The position numbers and the translations under genes are program-made. DNA of 64,000 bases from Pararobbsia silviterrae (lineage in GTDB: Bacteria > Pseudomonadota > Gammaproteobacteria > Burkholderiales > Burkholderiaceae): positions 62,001 through 126,000 of the forward strand of contig NZ_RBZU01000010.1 of assembly GCF_003628125.1 (NCBI RefSeq). Reading direction: 5' to 3'. The first letter of the stretch is position 1. Each line of letters opens with the position of its first letter. This document shows positions 8,291-17,413 of this stretch, one piece after another. Under the pieces are notes generated by a model, which searched no databases, was not told the DNA's origin, and worked only from the letters and a program-made list of their open reading frames with translations.

Positions 8291-9672
8291 CCGGCCTGCA
8301 ACCGACATCGACCGCGCAGCGCCCGCGCGGCGCACGGACGTACTCGATACGACGCTGGCTCGTGAGCTGGCTGCTGTTCGGCATCGTCGTTTTCAGTGCC
8401 ATCGTCGGCCTTGCGATCTTCCGTACGACCCAGAAGGAAGCCGGCGAACTGTTCGACTACGAACTGCGCACCGTCGCGCTCTCACTGCCGCACGCCGTCT
8501 CGAACACGAACGCGGACGTCGCGCCGATCCAGAATTTCGGCGAAATCAGCGACGACCTGATCACGGTCCAGGCCTGGAACACGCACGGCACGCCTATCCT
8601 GCGCGAGCCCGCCGACGCACCGCTGCCGAAGCAACCGGCCGGCCTGCGCACGGTCGACTACCGCGACCAGCGCTGGCGCGTGTTCGCCGTCGAGCAGTCC
8701 GACCGTTTCGTCCAGGTCGCGCAGCCGGTCGAGGTCCGCGACGAACTCGCCTTGCGCCTCGCGGCGCGCACACTATGGCCGCTCGCGATTCTGCTGCCGG
8801 GCGCCATGGTGCTCGTGCTCGTCGTCGTCGGGCGGGGGCTGCGTCCCGCTGCGGCACTGTCCGTGCAGTTGGCGGCGCGCTCGGCCGATTCGCTCGACCC
8901 CGTCGAATTGCGTTCGGCCGTGCCTGTCGAATTACGCCCGCTCGTCGATGCGCTCAACGATCTGCTCATGCGTCTCGATGTCGCGCTCGCCCAGCAACGC
9001 ACCTTCATCGCCGATGCGGCGCACGAATTGCGTTCGCCGCTGACCGCGCTCAAGCTGCAGCTCCAGGTCGGCGTGCGCGAAGGCAGCGTCCACGGGGACC
9101 CAGCCACGCTCGGGCGGCTCGAAGCGCGCCTGAATCGCACGATTCATCTCGTCGCGCAACTGCTCGCGCTCGCGCGCGAGGATGCTGCGGAAATCACGCC
9201 GATGAAACCGTTCGATGTCCATGCGCTCGCGGTCCGTGTGCTCACGGACGCATCGATCGTCGCGGAAGAGCGGCATATCGATATCGGCATCGATACGCCC
9301 TCCGTCGCGCCCGACGGCACCCCCTGGACCGTCGCCGGCAATGAAGACGCGCTCCGCCTGCTGCTCGACAATCTCGTCGACAACGCGATCCGCTACACGC
9401 AGCCGCATGGCCGCATCGATATCCGCCTGGGTCGCGACGAAGCAGGGATCTGGATCGAAGTCGTCGACAATGGCCCCGGCATCCCCGAGCTTGAACTCGA
9501 ACGCGTCTTCGACCGTTTTTATCGAGGATCGGAGACGGCCGAACAGGGCTCGGGTCTGGGGCTCGCGATCGCGCGACAGGTCGCGAGCCGGCATCGCGCG
9601 GTGCTCGCGCTCGCGAACAACGCCGGGCGACGCGGACTGACGGCGCGCGTGACCGGGCTCGGCATCCCCTAG
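8287..9672 (+). CDS. Sensor histidine kinase, PmrB/QseC-like
   Basis: The 461-residue inner-membrane kinase has transmembrane helices at about 23-45 and 162-181 enclosing a periplasmic sensor of about 115 residues. A HAMP-like linker follows. The H-box is DAAHELRSP with phospho-acceptor His246, the N-box is DNLVDNAIRY, the G1 box is DNGPGIP and the G2 box is GSGLGLAI. It should phosphorylate the regulator encoded just upstream. The N-terminus is short and basic. The last codon (TAG 9670-9672) overlaps the stop of the convergent DUF2894 gene. Confidence 0.92.
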   Translation: MTGLQPTSTAQRPRGARTYSIRRWLVSWLLFGIVVFSAIVGLAIFRTTQKEAGELFDYELRTVALSLPHAVSNTNADVAPIQNFGEISDDLITVQAWNTHGTPILREPADAPLPKQPAGLRTVDYRDQRWRVFAVEQSDRFVQVAQPVEVRDELALRLAARTLWPLAILLPGAMVLVLVVVGRGLRPAAALSVQLAARSADSLDPVELRSAVPVELRPLVDALNDLLMRLDVALAQQRTFIADAAHELRSPLTALKLQLQVGVREGSVHGDPATLGRLEARLNRTIHLVAQLLALAREDAAEITPMKPFDVHALAVRVLTDASIVAEERHIDIGIDTPSVAPDGTPWTVAGNEDALRLLLDNLVDNAIRYTQPHGRIDIRLGRDEAGIWIEVVDNGPGIPELELERVFDRFYRGSETAEQGSGLGLAIARQVASRHRAVLALANNAGRRGLTARVTGLGIP

Positions 9673-10322
9673 CGCCCTTTGGCGCTCGTGCCTTTCTTGC
9701 CCGCGCGCGCGGGCTCTTTCTTCGCGAGCACGCCTTCGTTTCGAAGTTGCTCCATCCACGACAGCGCGTCGACGTAACCGAGAAACCGCTGGACGTACTC
9801 GGGCGAGACTTCGCGCATCAGTAACAACGATCGATACACAAGCTTGTCCGTATTCAACGGCCCCGCGTTCTCGGGTACGTACGCCGGCAACTGACGCAGT
9901 TGGCTTTCGGTGTTGAGCCGCGACCAGATCTCCCGGAAGTATTCGAGCGCATCGAATGCATCATCGGCTGCCGCGGCCATGCCCGCATCGCCGAGCGTCA
10001 CGCGTCGGCCCATCTCGTTCGCGCGCGCGACGAGATATTCGCCAAGCCGGTGAAGCTCGCCTTTCGGTACCGCCCGTCGTGCGCGCGCGGGTTCTCCGCT
10101 TGCGTCGGACGGATCGGTCTGCTCGATGTCGAGCGCATACGCGTCGATGCGCACGGCCAAGCGTGCATCGAGCGCCGCGCGCGCAGCGCCCGCATAGCGC
10201 GCCGTACGACGCGCAAGCGCTTCGATCGCATGAAACCGCACGGGATCGATACGATCCGCGCCGCTTTCACGCCACGCGGCGAGTGTCGCCTCGGCCTGCG
10301 CGACGATCGCGCCGCTATCCAT
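9669..10322 (-). CDS. DUF2894-type protein
   Basis: This 217-residue soluble protein is mostly helical, Ala/Arg-rich, with a basic Lys/Arg C-terminus (KKEPARAGKKG). It matches my memory of the Burkholderia DUF2894 family, always found after the OmpA-like and DUF802 genes. No catalytic motif is visible. Its ATG lies inside the end of the OmpA-like gene (8-base overlap), so it is the last gene of the block. A cytoplasmic partner of the membrane complex is inferred from position only. Confidence 0.7.
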   Translation of the reverse strand: MDSGAIVAQAEATLAAWRESGADRIDPVRFHAIEALARRTARYAGAARAALDARLAVRIDAYALDIEQTDPSDASGEPARARRAVPKGELHRLGEYLVARANEMGRRVTLGDAGMAAAADDAFDALEYFREIWSRLNTESQLRQLPAYVPENAGPLNTDKLVYRSLLLMREVSPEYVQRFLGYVDALSWMEQLRNEGVLAKKEPARAGKKGTSAKGR

Positions 10323-10962
10323 GCTGTGCCCCGTTCGAGGCCGAAGGGCGCGGCACCGGCGCGATCTCGACGCGCCGGTTCTTCGCGCGTCCCTCGGCGT
10401 CGTCGTTCGAACTCACAGGCTGTTCGGATCCGAAGGCCGCCGCGAAGACCGACGGCGCGGGCACACCGTCGTCAATCAACGCGCGCGTGACCGTCAGCGC
10501 CCGCTGCGCCGATAACTCCCAGTTATCGGCAAAACGGCGGTTGTTCGAACGCACCTGCTGATCGTCGGCGAAGCCGCTGACCATGAGAATCTCGTCGCGC
10601 GCGTTCAGATAGTCGGCCAGCGGCTTCGCGAGCGTCTTGAGCAACGCGACGCCCTCGGGCTGCAATTGATCGGAGTTCAACGCAAACAGCACATTGCCGC
10701 TGATCCCGATGCGCCCGTTGACGAGCGTCACGCGGCCCGAGGCGAGCGGACCCGCGAGCGCGCGTTCGAGCGACTCGCGGCGTTGCGTCTCGATCTGCCG
10801 TTGCCGCACTTCCTGTTCGAGCTTCGTCGAAAGCTGAAGCTGCACGCCGACGACGCTCACGAGTATCAACACGAACGCGCCGAGCAGAATCGACATCAGA
10901 TCGCCGAACGCGGCCCAGACGGGCGTCGTCGGCTCGATGCCGCCGTCGATCTCCTCGCTCAT
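10315..10962 (-). CDS. MotB/OmpA-like cell-wall anchored membrane protein
   Basis: The 215-residue protein has a short cytosolic N-terminus and one membrane helix (about 20-42) that begins with Asp21 in AAFGDLMSILLGAF. This is where MotB, ExbD and ZorB carry the proton-binding Asp. A coiled linker (about 45-70) and a C-terminal OmpA-like peptidoglycan-binding domain (about 75-205) follow, with NWELSAQRA and a closing RRVEI. It should be inner-membrane anchored, reaching the cell wall. Its ATG overlaps the DUF802 stop (ATGA), tying it to the MotA-like partner. Being the B subunit of a proton-driven stator is inference. Confidence 0.8.
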   Translation of the reverse strand: MSEEIDGGIEPTTPVWAAFGDLMSILLGAFVLILVSVVGVQLQLSTKLEQEVRQRQIETQRRESLERALAGPLASGRVTLVNGRIGISGNVLFALNSDQLQPEGVALLKTLAKPLADYLNARDEILMVSGFADDQQVRSNNRRFADNWELSAQRALTVTRALIDDGVPAPSVFAAAFGSEQPVSSNDDAEGRAKNRRVEIAPVPRPSASNGAQHG

Positions 10963-13286
10963 GCCGCCGGCGCTCCGGCCGGTGCGCGCGCGCCCGCGAG
11001 CGCTTGCATCTCTTCGATGATCTGCTTCTGCGACATCATGCAGAGCTCGATGACCTCGCGCGCCTGCGCCACGTAATACGCGAGCTGTTCGTCGCTGCGC
11101 GCGATGGATTTCTCAAGCGCGCCTTCGATGCGTTCGAGCTGCGCGACGAGCTTGTCGTTCGACGCGCCGAACTGCTGGACCGCCGAACCGAATGCGTCGC
11201 CCAGGCTCGCGACTTCGACCGCGCTGCCCGTGACATCCGCGGCGGCCCGGTCGAGCTTCGCCGATTCGCTTTCGAGCGTGCCCGACAGCGCGTGCTCGAC
11301 GTGATCGACCGTCTCGGAGAACGCAGTGCGCGCGTGCTCGGTGTGCTCCGCGAATGCGGCGCCGACATGGTCGACCTTGTCCGCGAACGCCGCGCCGACG
11401 TGATCGATCTTGTCGGCGAAGGTCACACCGACGTGATCGACCTTGTCCGAGAACATCGCGCCGACCCGATCGACCTTGTCCGCGAATGCCGCGCCCGCGC
11501 CGTCGATCTTCTCGGTGAATGCGTTGCCGACGCGATCGAGCAGATCGGCCGACGTCGAGACGAGCGTGTCGACGGCCGCGCGCTGCTCGGTCGATGCGAC
11601 GTTCACGGCATCGAGCAAGGTTTCGACCGTATGCAGCAGGCGCGCACGTTCGTCGAGCATCGCCGTATCGCGGACCATGCTCTCGGAGAGCTTCTCGCGC
11701 ATTTCCGCGATGATGTCGGCGGCCGCGCGCGGCGCCTCCGATGCGGTTTGCACGAGGCGTCCGATCTCGGCGATCGTCTCGCGCGCATGCGTCCGGGTTT
11801 GCGTCGTGATCGCCTGCGCGGTCTGTTCGAGCGCGGCGCAGATCGCATGCTGACGCGTCTCGGCGCGCACGCCGAGCTGGTCCCACTGGGCGGACAACCG
11901 CTCGACGCTCGCATCAAGCGTCTCGCGCCACGCGCTCAGACGCTGGGCCTCGTTCGATGCGAGATCCGCATGCCACTTTGCATGCGACTCGCGCACGCCG
12001 CCTTCGAGCGCTTGCGCGCGTTGCTCGAACGCCGTCGCGGCCATCGCCAATGCGAGTTCATTGCGCGTCGCGAGCGCGTCATTCGCCTGCGCCTGTTGCG
12101 ACAGCGTCTCGCCCCACGTGCGCGACAGGCTGTCCGCGGTCGCTTCGAGCCGCGCCGACACGCCGTCGAGCAAGCCTGCCGTGCGCGTTTCGAGCTGTTG
12201 ACCGAGCCCGTCGAGCGATGCCTGCATCTGCGTCGCGAGCGCCTGGCTCGACGCCTGATGCTCGGCAAGCGCCGATTGCCAGGTCTGTGCGACCGTCGAG
12301 GTCGCCGTGTCGAATCCGGTCGAGAACCCGTCGAGCTGCGTTTGCACGGCACGCGTGACCGTCTCGCGCATCGCGGCGGTCTCGCGCGCGAGACCGGCCA
12401 TCGTCGCTTCGACCACCGGCTGCAAACCCGCGCCGACGACGCGCGCGTTTTCCGCGAGACTCTGCTTCAACGCGTGTTCGACCGACGAAGCGAGCCGCAC
12501 GTACGCGGTCTCGATCTTTTCATGCAGCGCGTGCTGGTTCGCGAGTTGCCGCTCGTCGAGCGCCGCGCCGCGCCGCTCGATCGCTTCGATCGTCGACTGC
12601 AGCCGGTCCGCGAGGGCCGGCATCCACTCGGCCTGACGGCGCATGAGTTCGAACGATTGCTCGCGCCGGTGCGCGAGCGTGTGGACGCGCAGTGTCGTCA
12701 CGATCTTCGCGTCGAGCTGCTGCGCAGCCACCGTGCGCTCGCGGCGACACAGCGCCGAGAGCAGGCCGAGCATCGCCGACGAGGCGACGCCCGCGATCGA
12801 TGTGCCGAACGCGAAGCCGAGCCCATTGACGGGCGCGGCGAGCGACGCGCGGATCGCCTGGAGATCGGTCGCGCTATCGAGCGCGATGCCGGTCCCGCGC
12901 AAGGTCGCGACCATGCCGAGCAGCGTGCCGAGCATGCCGAGCAAGACGAGCAAGCCGACGAGATAAGGCGTCAGCGCGGGTCCGGGCAACACCGCGCGCT
13001 CGCCTTCGACGCGCAAGCGCACGGCGCCGCGCAACGACACAGGCAGTTGCGCGAGCCATTGACCGAAGTCGGGCGGCGTATCGGACAGGCCGTCCACCGC
13101 GCGCTCGAGCGCGTGCGTCGCGTCGTCGTAACGCTTGAGTTCGACAGCGCCGGCCAGATAGCAGGCGGCGATGACCGCGGTCACGACCGAGGCCAGCGGA
13201 TTCGACGTCGCATAGCCGACCGCGACCCACAACAACGCGGCAAGTCCCGCGATAAAAACGACGAGATGAATTCGATATCTGGACAT
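10959..13286 (-). CDS. DUF802 protein: MotA/ExbB-like membrane domain with giant coiled-coil tail
   Basis: The 775-residue protein has four hydrophobic helices (about 5-25, 31-50, 106-130 and 152-179). The last two, reading PYLVGLLVLLGMLGTLLG and FGTSIAGVASSAMLGLL, resemble the helix pair of MotA/TolQ/ExbB/ZorA proton channels. Residues about 190-770 are almost entirely predicted coiled coil, including an eight-unit hendecad repeat at 584-671. ZorA of the Zorya defence system has the same plan of channel domain plus long intracellular tail. I recall this protein as DUF802 in Burkholderia. The OmpA-like partner is coupled by ATGA. The start at ATG 13286 follows GGGG. No Zorya effector genes are present, and the role is unknown. 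Confidence 0.8.
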   Translation of the reverse strand: MSRYRIHLVVFIAGLAALLWVAVGYATSNPLASVVTAVIAACYLAGAVELKRYDDATHALERAVDGLSDTPPDFGQWLAQLPVSLRGAVRLRVEGERAVLPGPALTPYLVGLLVLLGMLGTLLGMVATLRGTGIALDSATDLQAIRASLAAPVNGLGFAFGTSIAGVASSAMLGLLSALCRRERTVAAQQLDAKIVTTLRVHTLAHRREQSFELMRRQAEWMPALADRLQSTIEAIERRGAALDERQLANQHALHEKIETAYVRLASSVEHALKQSLAENARVVGAGLQPVVEATMAGLARETAAMRETVTRAVQTQLDGFSTGFDTATSTVAQTWQSALAEHQASSQALATQMQASLDGLGQQLETRTAGLLDGVSARLEATADSLSRTWGETLSQQAQANDALATRNELALAMAATAFEQRAQALEGGVRESHAKWHADLASNEAQRLSAWRETLDASVERLSAQWDQLGVRAETRQHAICAALEQTAQAITTQTRTHARETIAEIGRLVQTASEAPRAAADIIAEMREKLSESMVRDTAMLDERARLLHTVETLLDAVNVASTEQRAAVDTLVSTSADLLDRVGNAFTEKIDGAGAAFADKVDRVGAMFSDKVDHVGVTFADKIDHVGAAFADKVDHVGAAFAEHTEHARTAFSETVDHVEHALSGTLESESAKLDRAAADVTGSAVEVASLGDAFGSAVQQFGASNDKLVAQLERIEGALEKSIARSDEQLAYYVAQAREVIELCMMSQKQIIEEMQALAGARAPAGAPAA
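11274..11537 (-). repeat. Eight tandem 33-bp units encoding an 11-residue coiled-coil repeat
   Basis: Residues 584-671 of the DUF802 protein consist of eight 11-residue units of the form DHVGAAFADKV (DRVGNAFTEKI, DGAGAAFADKV, DRVGAMFSDKV and so on). The middle units are nearly identical in DNA (33-bp period). Hendecads form long, slightly right-handed coiled coils. Unit number may vary between strains through slippage. Confidence 0.85.
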
Positions 13287-13296
13287 GGTGCCCCAG

Positions 13297-14076
13297 CTAA
13301 CGCGTACGAAGAGCGGCAAGCAACCCTTCGAGCGGTTGAAAACGAATGGCGAGCTCGGCCAGCAAAGCGCTCTGCATGTCCTGGCGGAAGACGTCGAGCC
13401 ACGCCCCGGGCGTGGGTTTCGCCGCGTCGCTCAAGGCATGCGGATCGGACAGTGCGTCGTGCTCGGCACGCTGCAAGCGTTTGAAATGCCCCTCGAGCAC
13501 CGTCGGCACCGCGCCGAACAGGCTGCGTTCACGCTCGCCGAACGCGCGGTCCATCGTGAGATCGAGCGCCGCGAGCCGTGCCGACGACTCCGAGCACGTC
13601 GCGAGACGTCGGCGCAGGCGATCGCGCAACTCGGCGATCTTCGCCTCCATATGCTGCTGCATCGAGACGTAGTGTTGCCGGATCACGCCGAAGTCGATCG
13701 GCGCATCGGTCGAAACGGACGGCGCGCGCGACGCCGCACGTGCGAAAGCCGGCGTGGGCGTGGAGACGCCGCGTCCGAACATGTCGAACACGCGATCGTC
13801 GGCGATCGCGCGCGCCAGCGACGCGCGGACCTCGGCGCACGCCGCGTCCTGCGCATCGTGCGCGGCGGACTGTCCGGCTGCGCGCGCGCGGCTCGCAGCC
13901 GCGGGCGGCGCGCCGTCGAGCGCGTTCGACAGGGCGATCGCATCCGTCCAGCTCAGCCATTCGCTGAGCCGTTCGAACACGGACTGGCCGGACTCGTGAA
14001 CCTCGGCGGACGCAATGCGCGCCAATAAGCGCACGAGCGCGGGACCGCTGAAAACAGTGCGCGATGACGCTTGCAC
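13297..14076 (-). CDS. DUF3348-type protein
   Basis: This 259-residue soluble helical protein has an N-terminal segment (SGPALVRLLARI and later LSWTDAIALSNAL) that I recognise from the Burkholderia DUF3348 family. It is the first gene of the four-gene block, ten bases upstream of the DUF802 gene. It has no enzyme motif and the function is unknown. GTG 14076 is used as start because the family begins there, although the ribosome site is poor. A TACACT hexamer (14103-14108, minus strand) may be its -10. The autotransporter gene ends only 57 bases upstream on the same strand. Confidence 0.7.
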   Translation of the reverse strand: MQASSRTVFSGPALVRLLARIASAEVHESGQSVFERLSEWLSWTDAIALSNALDGAPPAAASRARAAGQSAAHDAQDAACAEVRASLARAIADDRVFDMFGRGVSTPTPAFARAASRAPSVSTDAPIDFGVIRQHYVSMQQHMEAKIAELRDRLRRRLATCSESSARLAALDLTMDRAFGERERSLFGAVPTVLEGHFKRLQRAEHDALSDPHALSDAAKPTPGAWLDVFRQDMQSALLAELAIRFQPLEGLLAALRTR

Positions 14077-14110
14077 GGGGAATTCAAACGCGAAAACCCG
14101 ATAGTGTACA

Positions 14111-14124
14111 CGGCGCGCGCGCCG
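14111..14124. repeat. GC-only 14-bp palindrome between autotransporter and DUF3348 genes
   Basis: CGGCGCG is followed by CGCGCCG as a perfect palindrome, ten bases beyond the autotransporter stop. It could terminate or attenuate readthrough into the DUF3348 block. There is no T-tract. Confidence 0.35.
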
Positions 14125-14133
14125 GTCCCGGCT

Positions 14134-17073
14134 TCACCATGAATACCGCGCACCGAGATCGCCTTGAACCCCTTGCCGGCGCCCGCCGTCGGTCGCCCCG
14201 ACCGCATATTGGTAGCCGGCCTGCATATAGAGATCGAAGCGCGTGCCGAACTTGACGGTCAGGCCGCCCGCGAATTCGAGGCGCGTCGCGTCCTGCAGCA
14301 AGGGCACCGAATCGATGTCGAACATCGTGTCCGCATTGCCCGCCCAGTCGTGCCAGAGATTCACGCGCGCATACGGCTGCCAGATCCGGCCGTCGTCCTC
14401 GTCGATCGTCCAGCGGCCTCGCACGCCGACGCGTCCGGTCGCACCCGTCGTCGTACCGAGATCGACCGAACCGTAGGCGTCGCTGCTCGTACTGAAGTTG
14501 ACCCGTTGCCAGATGATCTGGGCCTGCGGTTCGAGCACGAATCCGGGACCGAGCGGCAGCGGAATCGGATAGCCGGCTTCGAGCGACGTCGCGACACCGT
14601 TGCCCGATACCGGCAGCGTCGTCGACGTGCTCGACGCATCGCCGTTGTAATACGTGCCCTGAAGCACGGCGTCGAGGTACCAGCCGGTCGGACCGTAGTG
14701 CGTCCAGTAGAGACCGCCCGAATACGCATCGAGATGCATGCTGCCGGTCTGCGTGGCCACGTAGCCTGTCGCAGCCGCGTTCGTCACATAACCGTTGACG
14801 TCGGCCTGCGCGTTTCCGTACGCGAAATACGCGCCCGCGACATCGTGATGGCCTTCCGCGAGGCTGCCGTGCCAGATATCGACGCCGGCCTGCACGCCGA
14901 TGATCTGACCGGTCGCGCGCGGATCCGAAAACTGTTCGTACTGGTTGTCGATCTGCTGGCCGAACACGCGTCCCCAGCTCGACTTCAGCCATGGTTTGTC
15001 CTGCTGGTCGGTCTGGCTCTGGCCCTGAGCCTGCGCGTCGCCGACCGCCGCCAACGGGTCCGCGAGCGTATCGCCGATCCGTTCGTGAAGCGTACCGATC
15101 GTCATCAGGCCCATCTGCCTCGCGATCGGCTGCACGACGCCATAGGTCGCGATCTCCGGTCCGATGATCGGCTCGTCGACGCCGGGTCTCGAACCGCCCG
15201 GACGCACGACGGGCAGATCCTCTTCTTCGTCGGGAATGTCACCGGGGTCGGTCCCGCCGCCGCCTTCTTCCGCGCCGCCACCGCCTCCGGTGCTGCCGCC
15301 CCCACCGCCTCCCGTACTGCCTCCGCCACCGCCGCTCCCTCCGGTCTCGAAGCTCGACCGCAGGAACCAGTCCTCGGGGTCGGTGCCGTCGACGCCGCCG
15401 CGGAACAACCGGTAGTCGAACGCGCCTTCGCGCACGCGCCCGCTCAGCGAGAACGCATCGGCCGCGGTCGTGCCGCCGCTGACGGCATCGACGACGAGAA
15501 TCCCGTTGCCGACCGTTTCAGCGCCGGGGCCCGTCGTGTTGTGGATCGTCAACGCGGTCGAACCGCTCGCCGCGCCGCCGTCGATGACGAGCATGTCCGA
15601 CGGCGCGCCATCGGTTCCGAGAAACGTGTTGAGCGTGATGTTGCCGCTCGCGCCCGAATAGTCCTGCACGGTCAGCGTCTTGTAGCTCGCGAGCAGATCC
15701 GCGGAGCCGGTCGGCGCCGTCATGACGATCGAACTCGCGTTGTTCGCGAGCGTCGTCGCATTCGAGCTTCCGGTCATCGTCCACGTCGTCGCATCGGCGA
15801 GCGTGACGTCGTTCGTGCTACCCGTTCCGGTCGTGATGACGCCGCTGAGCGTTGACGCGCTCGCATCGAAGGTCGTCGTCGACGGCTGCGACGTCGTGAG
15901 CAGAATGCCGTTGTTGTCGGTGACGGTCGTGCCCGTCAGATTGATCGAGGCATCCGCGCCGGTCACGCGAAACGAATCGGCTGTCGAACTGACCGTCGTA
16001 TCGGCCAGCGACAGCGTATTGAGCACACCCGCGTTCCCGTCGACGAGAAACCCGATCGACGACGCACCCGTCGCGGTCACCGAGCCGCCGGTGATCGTCA
16101 TGGTGCCGCCGTTCTGCACATCGCCCGCGTTGGAGCCCGCGGCGTTGAGCTTGATCACGACGTCGGTCGCCGAGAGCACGGCCGCCTGCGCGGCCACGGC
16201 GACATCGCCGCCCTGGCCGTTCATCGTGACCGAGCCGCCGTTCAGGATGACCGTGCTGCCGCTCGTCGATTTGACGGCCGCGTCGCCGCCGGTCGCCGTC
16301 AGATTGATCGTCGAGTTCGTCGCCTCGAACGTGCTGCCGTTCTCGGCGAGCGCGCCCGTGATGCCGCCGCCCGTAGAGGTCAGCGTCAGATCGCTGTTCG
16401 TGAACAGAATCTCCGCGCCCTGATCGGCGTGAATGCCGTAGTCGCCGCCGCCCGTCGAGCCCGTGATCGTCGTCGTGTCCGCGATGATCTGACTACCGGT
16501 TCCTGTCGCATAGAGCGTCTGGCTGCCGCCGCCTTGCGCGATGCTGATGTTCGTCTCGTCGAGCATGATGACGCCGCCCGCCGACGCTTCGGCGACGATA
16601 TTGCCGCTGCCCGGCATCGTGATCGTGAAATCGGTCGCGTCGACATGACTTCCCGCGCCGGTCGCCCAGAGACCGATCAGCCCCCCGCTGCCCGTATAGA
16701 GCTCCGCGAGCGACGAGGCGCCGGTCACCGAATCGACGCCGATCGAAATCGTGCCGCCGCCCGTCGATGTCACCGCATTGCCGTAAGGCACGAGGATCGT
16801 CACGCCGTTCGCGACGATGGGGCCGGTCGCCGAGTCCGTGATCCGCGCGACTTGCGTACTCGCGGGCACATCGCACGACGTCGTCGTGGCATTCGTATAT
16901 TCGAATCCCGTGGCCACCGCGCCCGTCGATGCGCAATCCACCGCGAACGCCGACGAGACGCCGGTCAAGGTCGCGACGGAGACCGCCGCGCTGATCACCG
17001 TGCGCCTCGGCAGGCGAAGTCTGCGCGGCGACCGGCGCGATGCACGCGCCTCGTACGCGGTAGTGGAATCCAT
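14134..17073 (-). CDS. Type V autotransporter adhesin-like protein
   Basis: The 979-residue protein has an extended basic leader and signal peptide (about 1-43, ending AFAVDC). Residues about 45-560 form a passenger of short Gly/Ser/Thr-rich beta strands typical of a pectin-lyase-like helix. A linker of Gly/Ser runs and acidic residues follows (about 580-650). The last 270 residues form an autotransporter beta-barrel ending ARYSW with an aromatic terminus. The passenger would be exposed at the cell surface; adhesion or biofilm roles are typical, but no protease triad is seen. ATG 17073 follows GGAGG. It is transcribed toward the DUF3348 block. Confidence 0.88.
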   Translation of the reverse strand: MDSTTAYEARASRRSPRRLRLPRRTVISAAVSVATLTGVSSAFAVDCASTGAVATGFEYTNATTTSCDVPASTQVARITDSATGPIVANGVTILVPYGNAVTSTGGGTISIGVDSVTGASSLAELYTGSGGLIGLWATGAGSHVDATDFTITMPGSGNIVAEASAGGVIMLDETNISIAQGGGSQTLYATGTGSQIIADTTTITGSTGGGDYGIHADQGAEILFTNSDLTLTSTGGGITGALAENGSTFEATNSTINLTATGGDAAVKSTSGSTVILNGGSVTMNGQGGDVAVAAQAAVLSATDVVIKLNAAGSNAGDVQNGGTMTITGGSVTATGASSIGFLVDGNAGVLNTLSLADTTVSSTADSFRVTGADASINLTGTTVTDNNGILLTTSQPSTTTFDASASTLSGVITTGTGSTNDVTLADATTWTMTGSSNATTLANNASSIVMTAPTGSADLLASYKTLTVQDYSGASGNITLNTFLGTDGAPSDMLVIDGGAASGSTALTIHNTTGPGAETVGNGILVVDAVSGGTTAADAFSLSGRVREGAFDYRLFRGGVDGTDPEDWFLRSSFETGGSGGGGGSTGGGGGGSTGGGGGAEEGGGGTDPGDIPDEEEDLPVVRPGGSRPGVDEPIIGPEIATYGVVQPIARQMGLMTIGTLHERIGDTLADPLAAVGDAQAQGQSQTDQQDKPWLKSSWGRVFGQQIDNQYEQFSDPRATGQIIGVQAGVDIWHGSLAEGHHDVAGAYFAYGNAQADVNGYVTNAAATGYVATQTGSMHLDAYSGGLYWTHYGPTGWYLDAVLQGTYYNGDASSTSTTLPVSGNGVATSLEAGYPIPLPLGPGFVLEPQAQIIWQRVNFSTSSDAYGSVDLGTTTGATGRVGVRGRWTIDEDDGRIWQPYARVNLWHDWAGNADTMFDIDSVPLLQDATRLEFAGGLTVKFGTRFDLYMQAGYQYAVGATDGGRRQGVQGDLGARYSW

Positions 17074-17105
17074 GGGTCCTCCGGATGCAGACACCGAGTC
17101 CCTGG

Positions 17106-17133
17106 ATTCTTGGCTGGCTGTTTAGTCCGTCAA
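17106..17133 (-). promoter_or_regulatory. Candidate promoter of the autotransporter gene
   Basis: On the minus strand TTGACG (17133-17128) and AAGAAT (17111-17106) are spaced by 16 bases, about 33 bases before the start codon. The -35 matches five of six consensus bases and the -10 four of six. Confidence 0.45.
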
Positions 17134-17146
17134 ACTAATTTGTCAC

Positions 17147-17174
17147 GAATAAAGCGCGCTTTCGTTCGCGCGCT
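17147..17174 (-). terminator. Terminator-like hairpin after the phosphoesterase gene
   Basis: On the minus strand AGCGCGC, an eight-base loop and GCGCGCT are followed by TTATTC. The hairpin is 240 bases beyond the phosphoesterase stop and just before the autotransporter promoter, so it would insulate the two genes. Confidence 0.5.
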
Positions 17175-17413
17175 CGACAAACCGGCAAAGGTATTTGAAA
17201 GGGACACATGGGCTCATGTCCCGGTATTTGGATACATGGCGTCGTCGGCCGGATCGACATCGATCTGTATGCGCAATTGTTGCAATGTGCGGACATCGAG
17301 CAGAATCGGATGTCGCGCAATCCGGCGCAAACGGACTCGAAGCGGCTCAAAGCGATTCGAAGCACGTCCGTCGGACGCGGCGGCGCCCGACGGACGCGTC
17401 TTCCGAGTGCGCG

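Larger units (their letters stand above)
17074..17413. other. Intergenic region upstream of the autotransporter
   Basis: These 340 bases hold a candidate promoter (17106-17133), a terminator-like hairpin (17147-17174) and a second inverted repeat, GGGACA 17201-17206 / TGTCCC 17217-17222. I see no gene. Confidence 0.45.

Noticed and set aside
11004..13484. 826-residue open frame on the plus strand opposite the DUF802 gene
   Set aside because: Composition is Arg/His/Asp-rich antisense of a GC-rich coding region with no domain, while the minus strand has clear membrane and coiled-coil features and coupled neighbours.
9669..14076. Calling the stator block a Zorya defence system
   Set aside because: ZorC, ZorD or ZorE-like genes are absent and the partners are DUF proteins; only the ZorAB-like architecture is supported.
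14164..15855. 563-residue open frame opposite the autotransporter
   Set aside because: Arg-rich antisense translation of a Gly/Ser/Thr-rich passenger; no domain.
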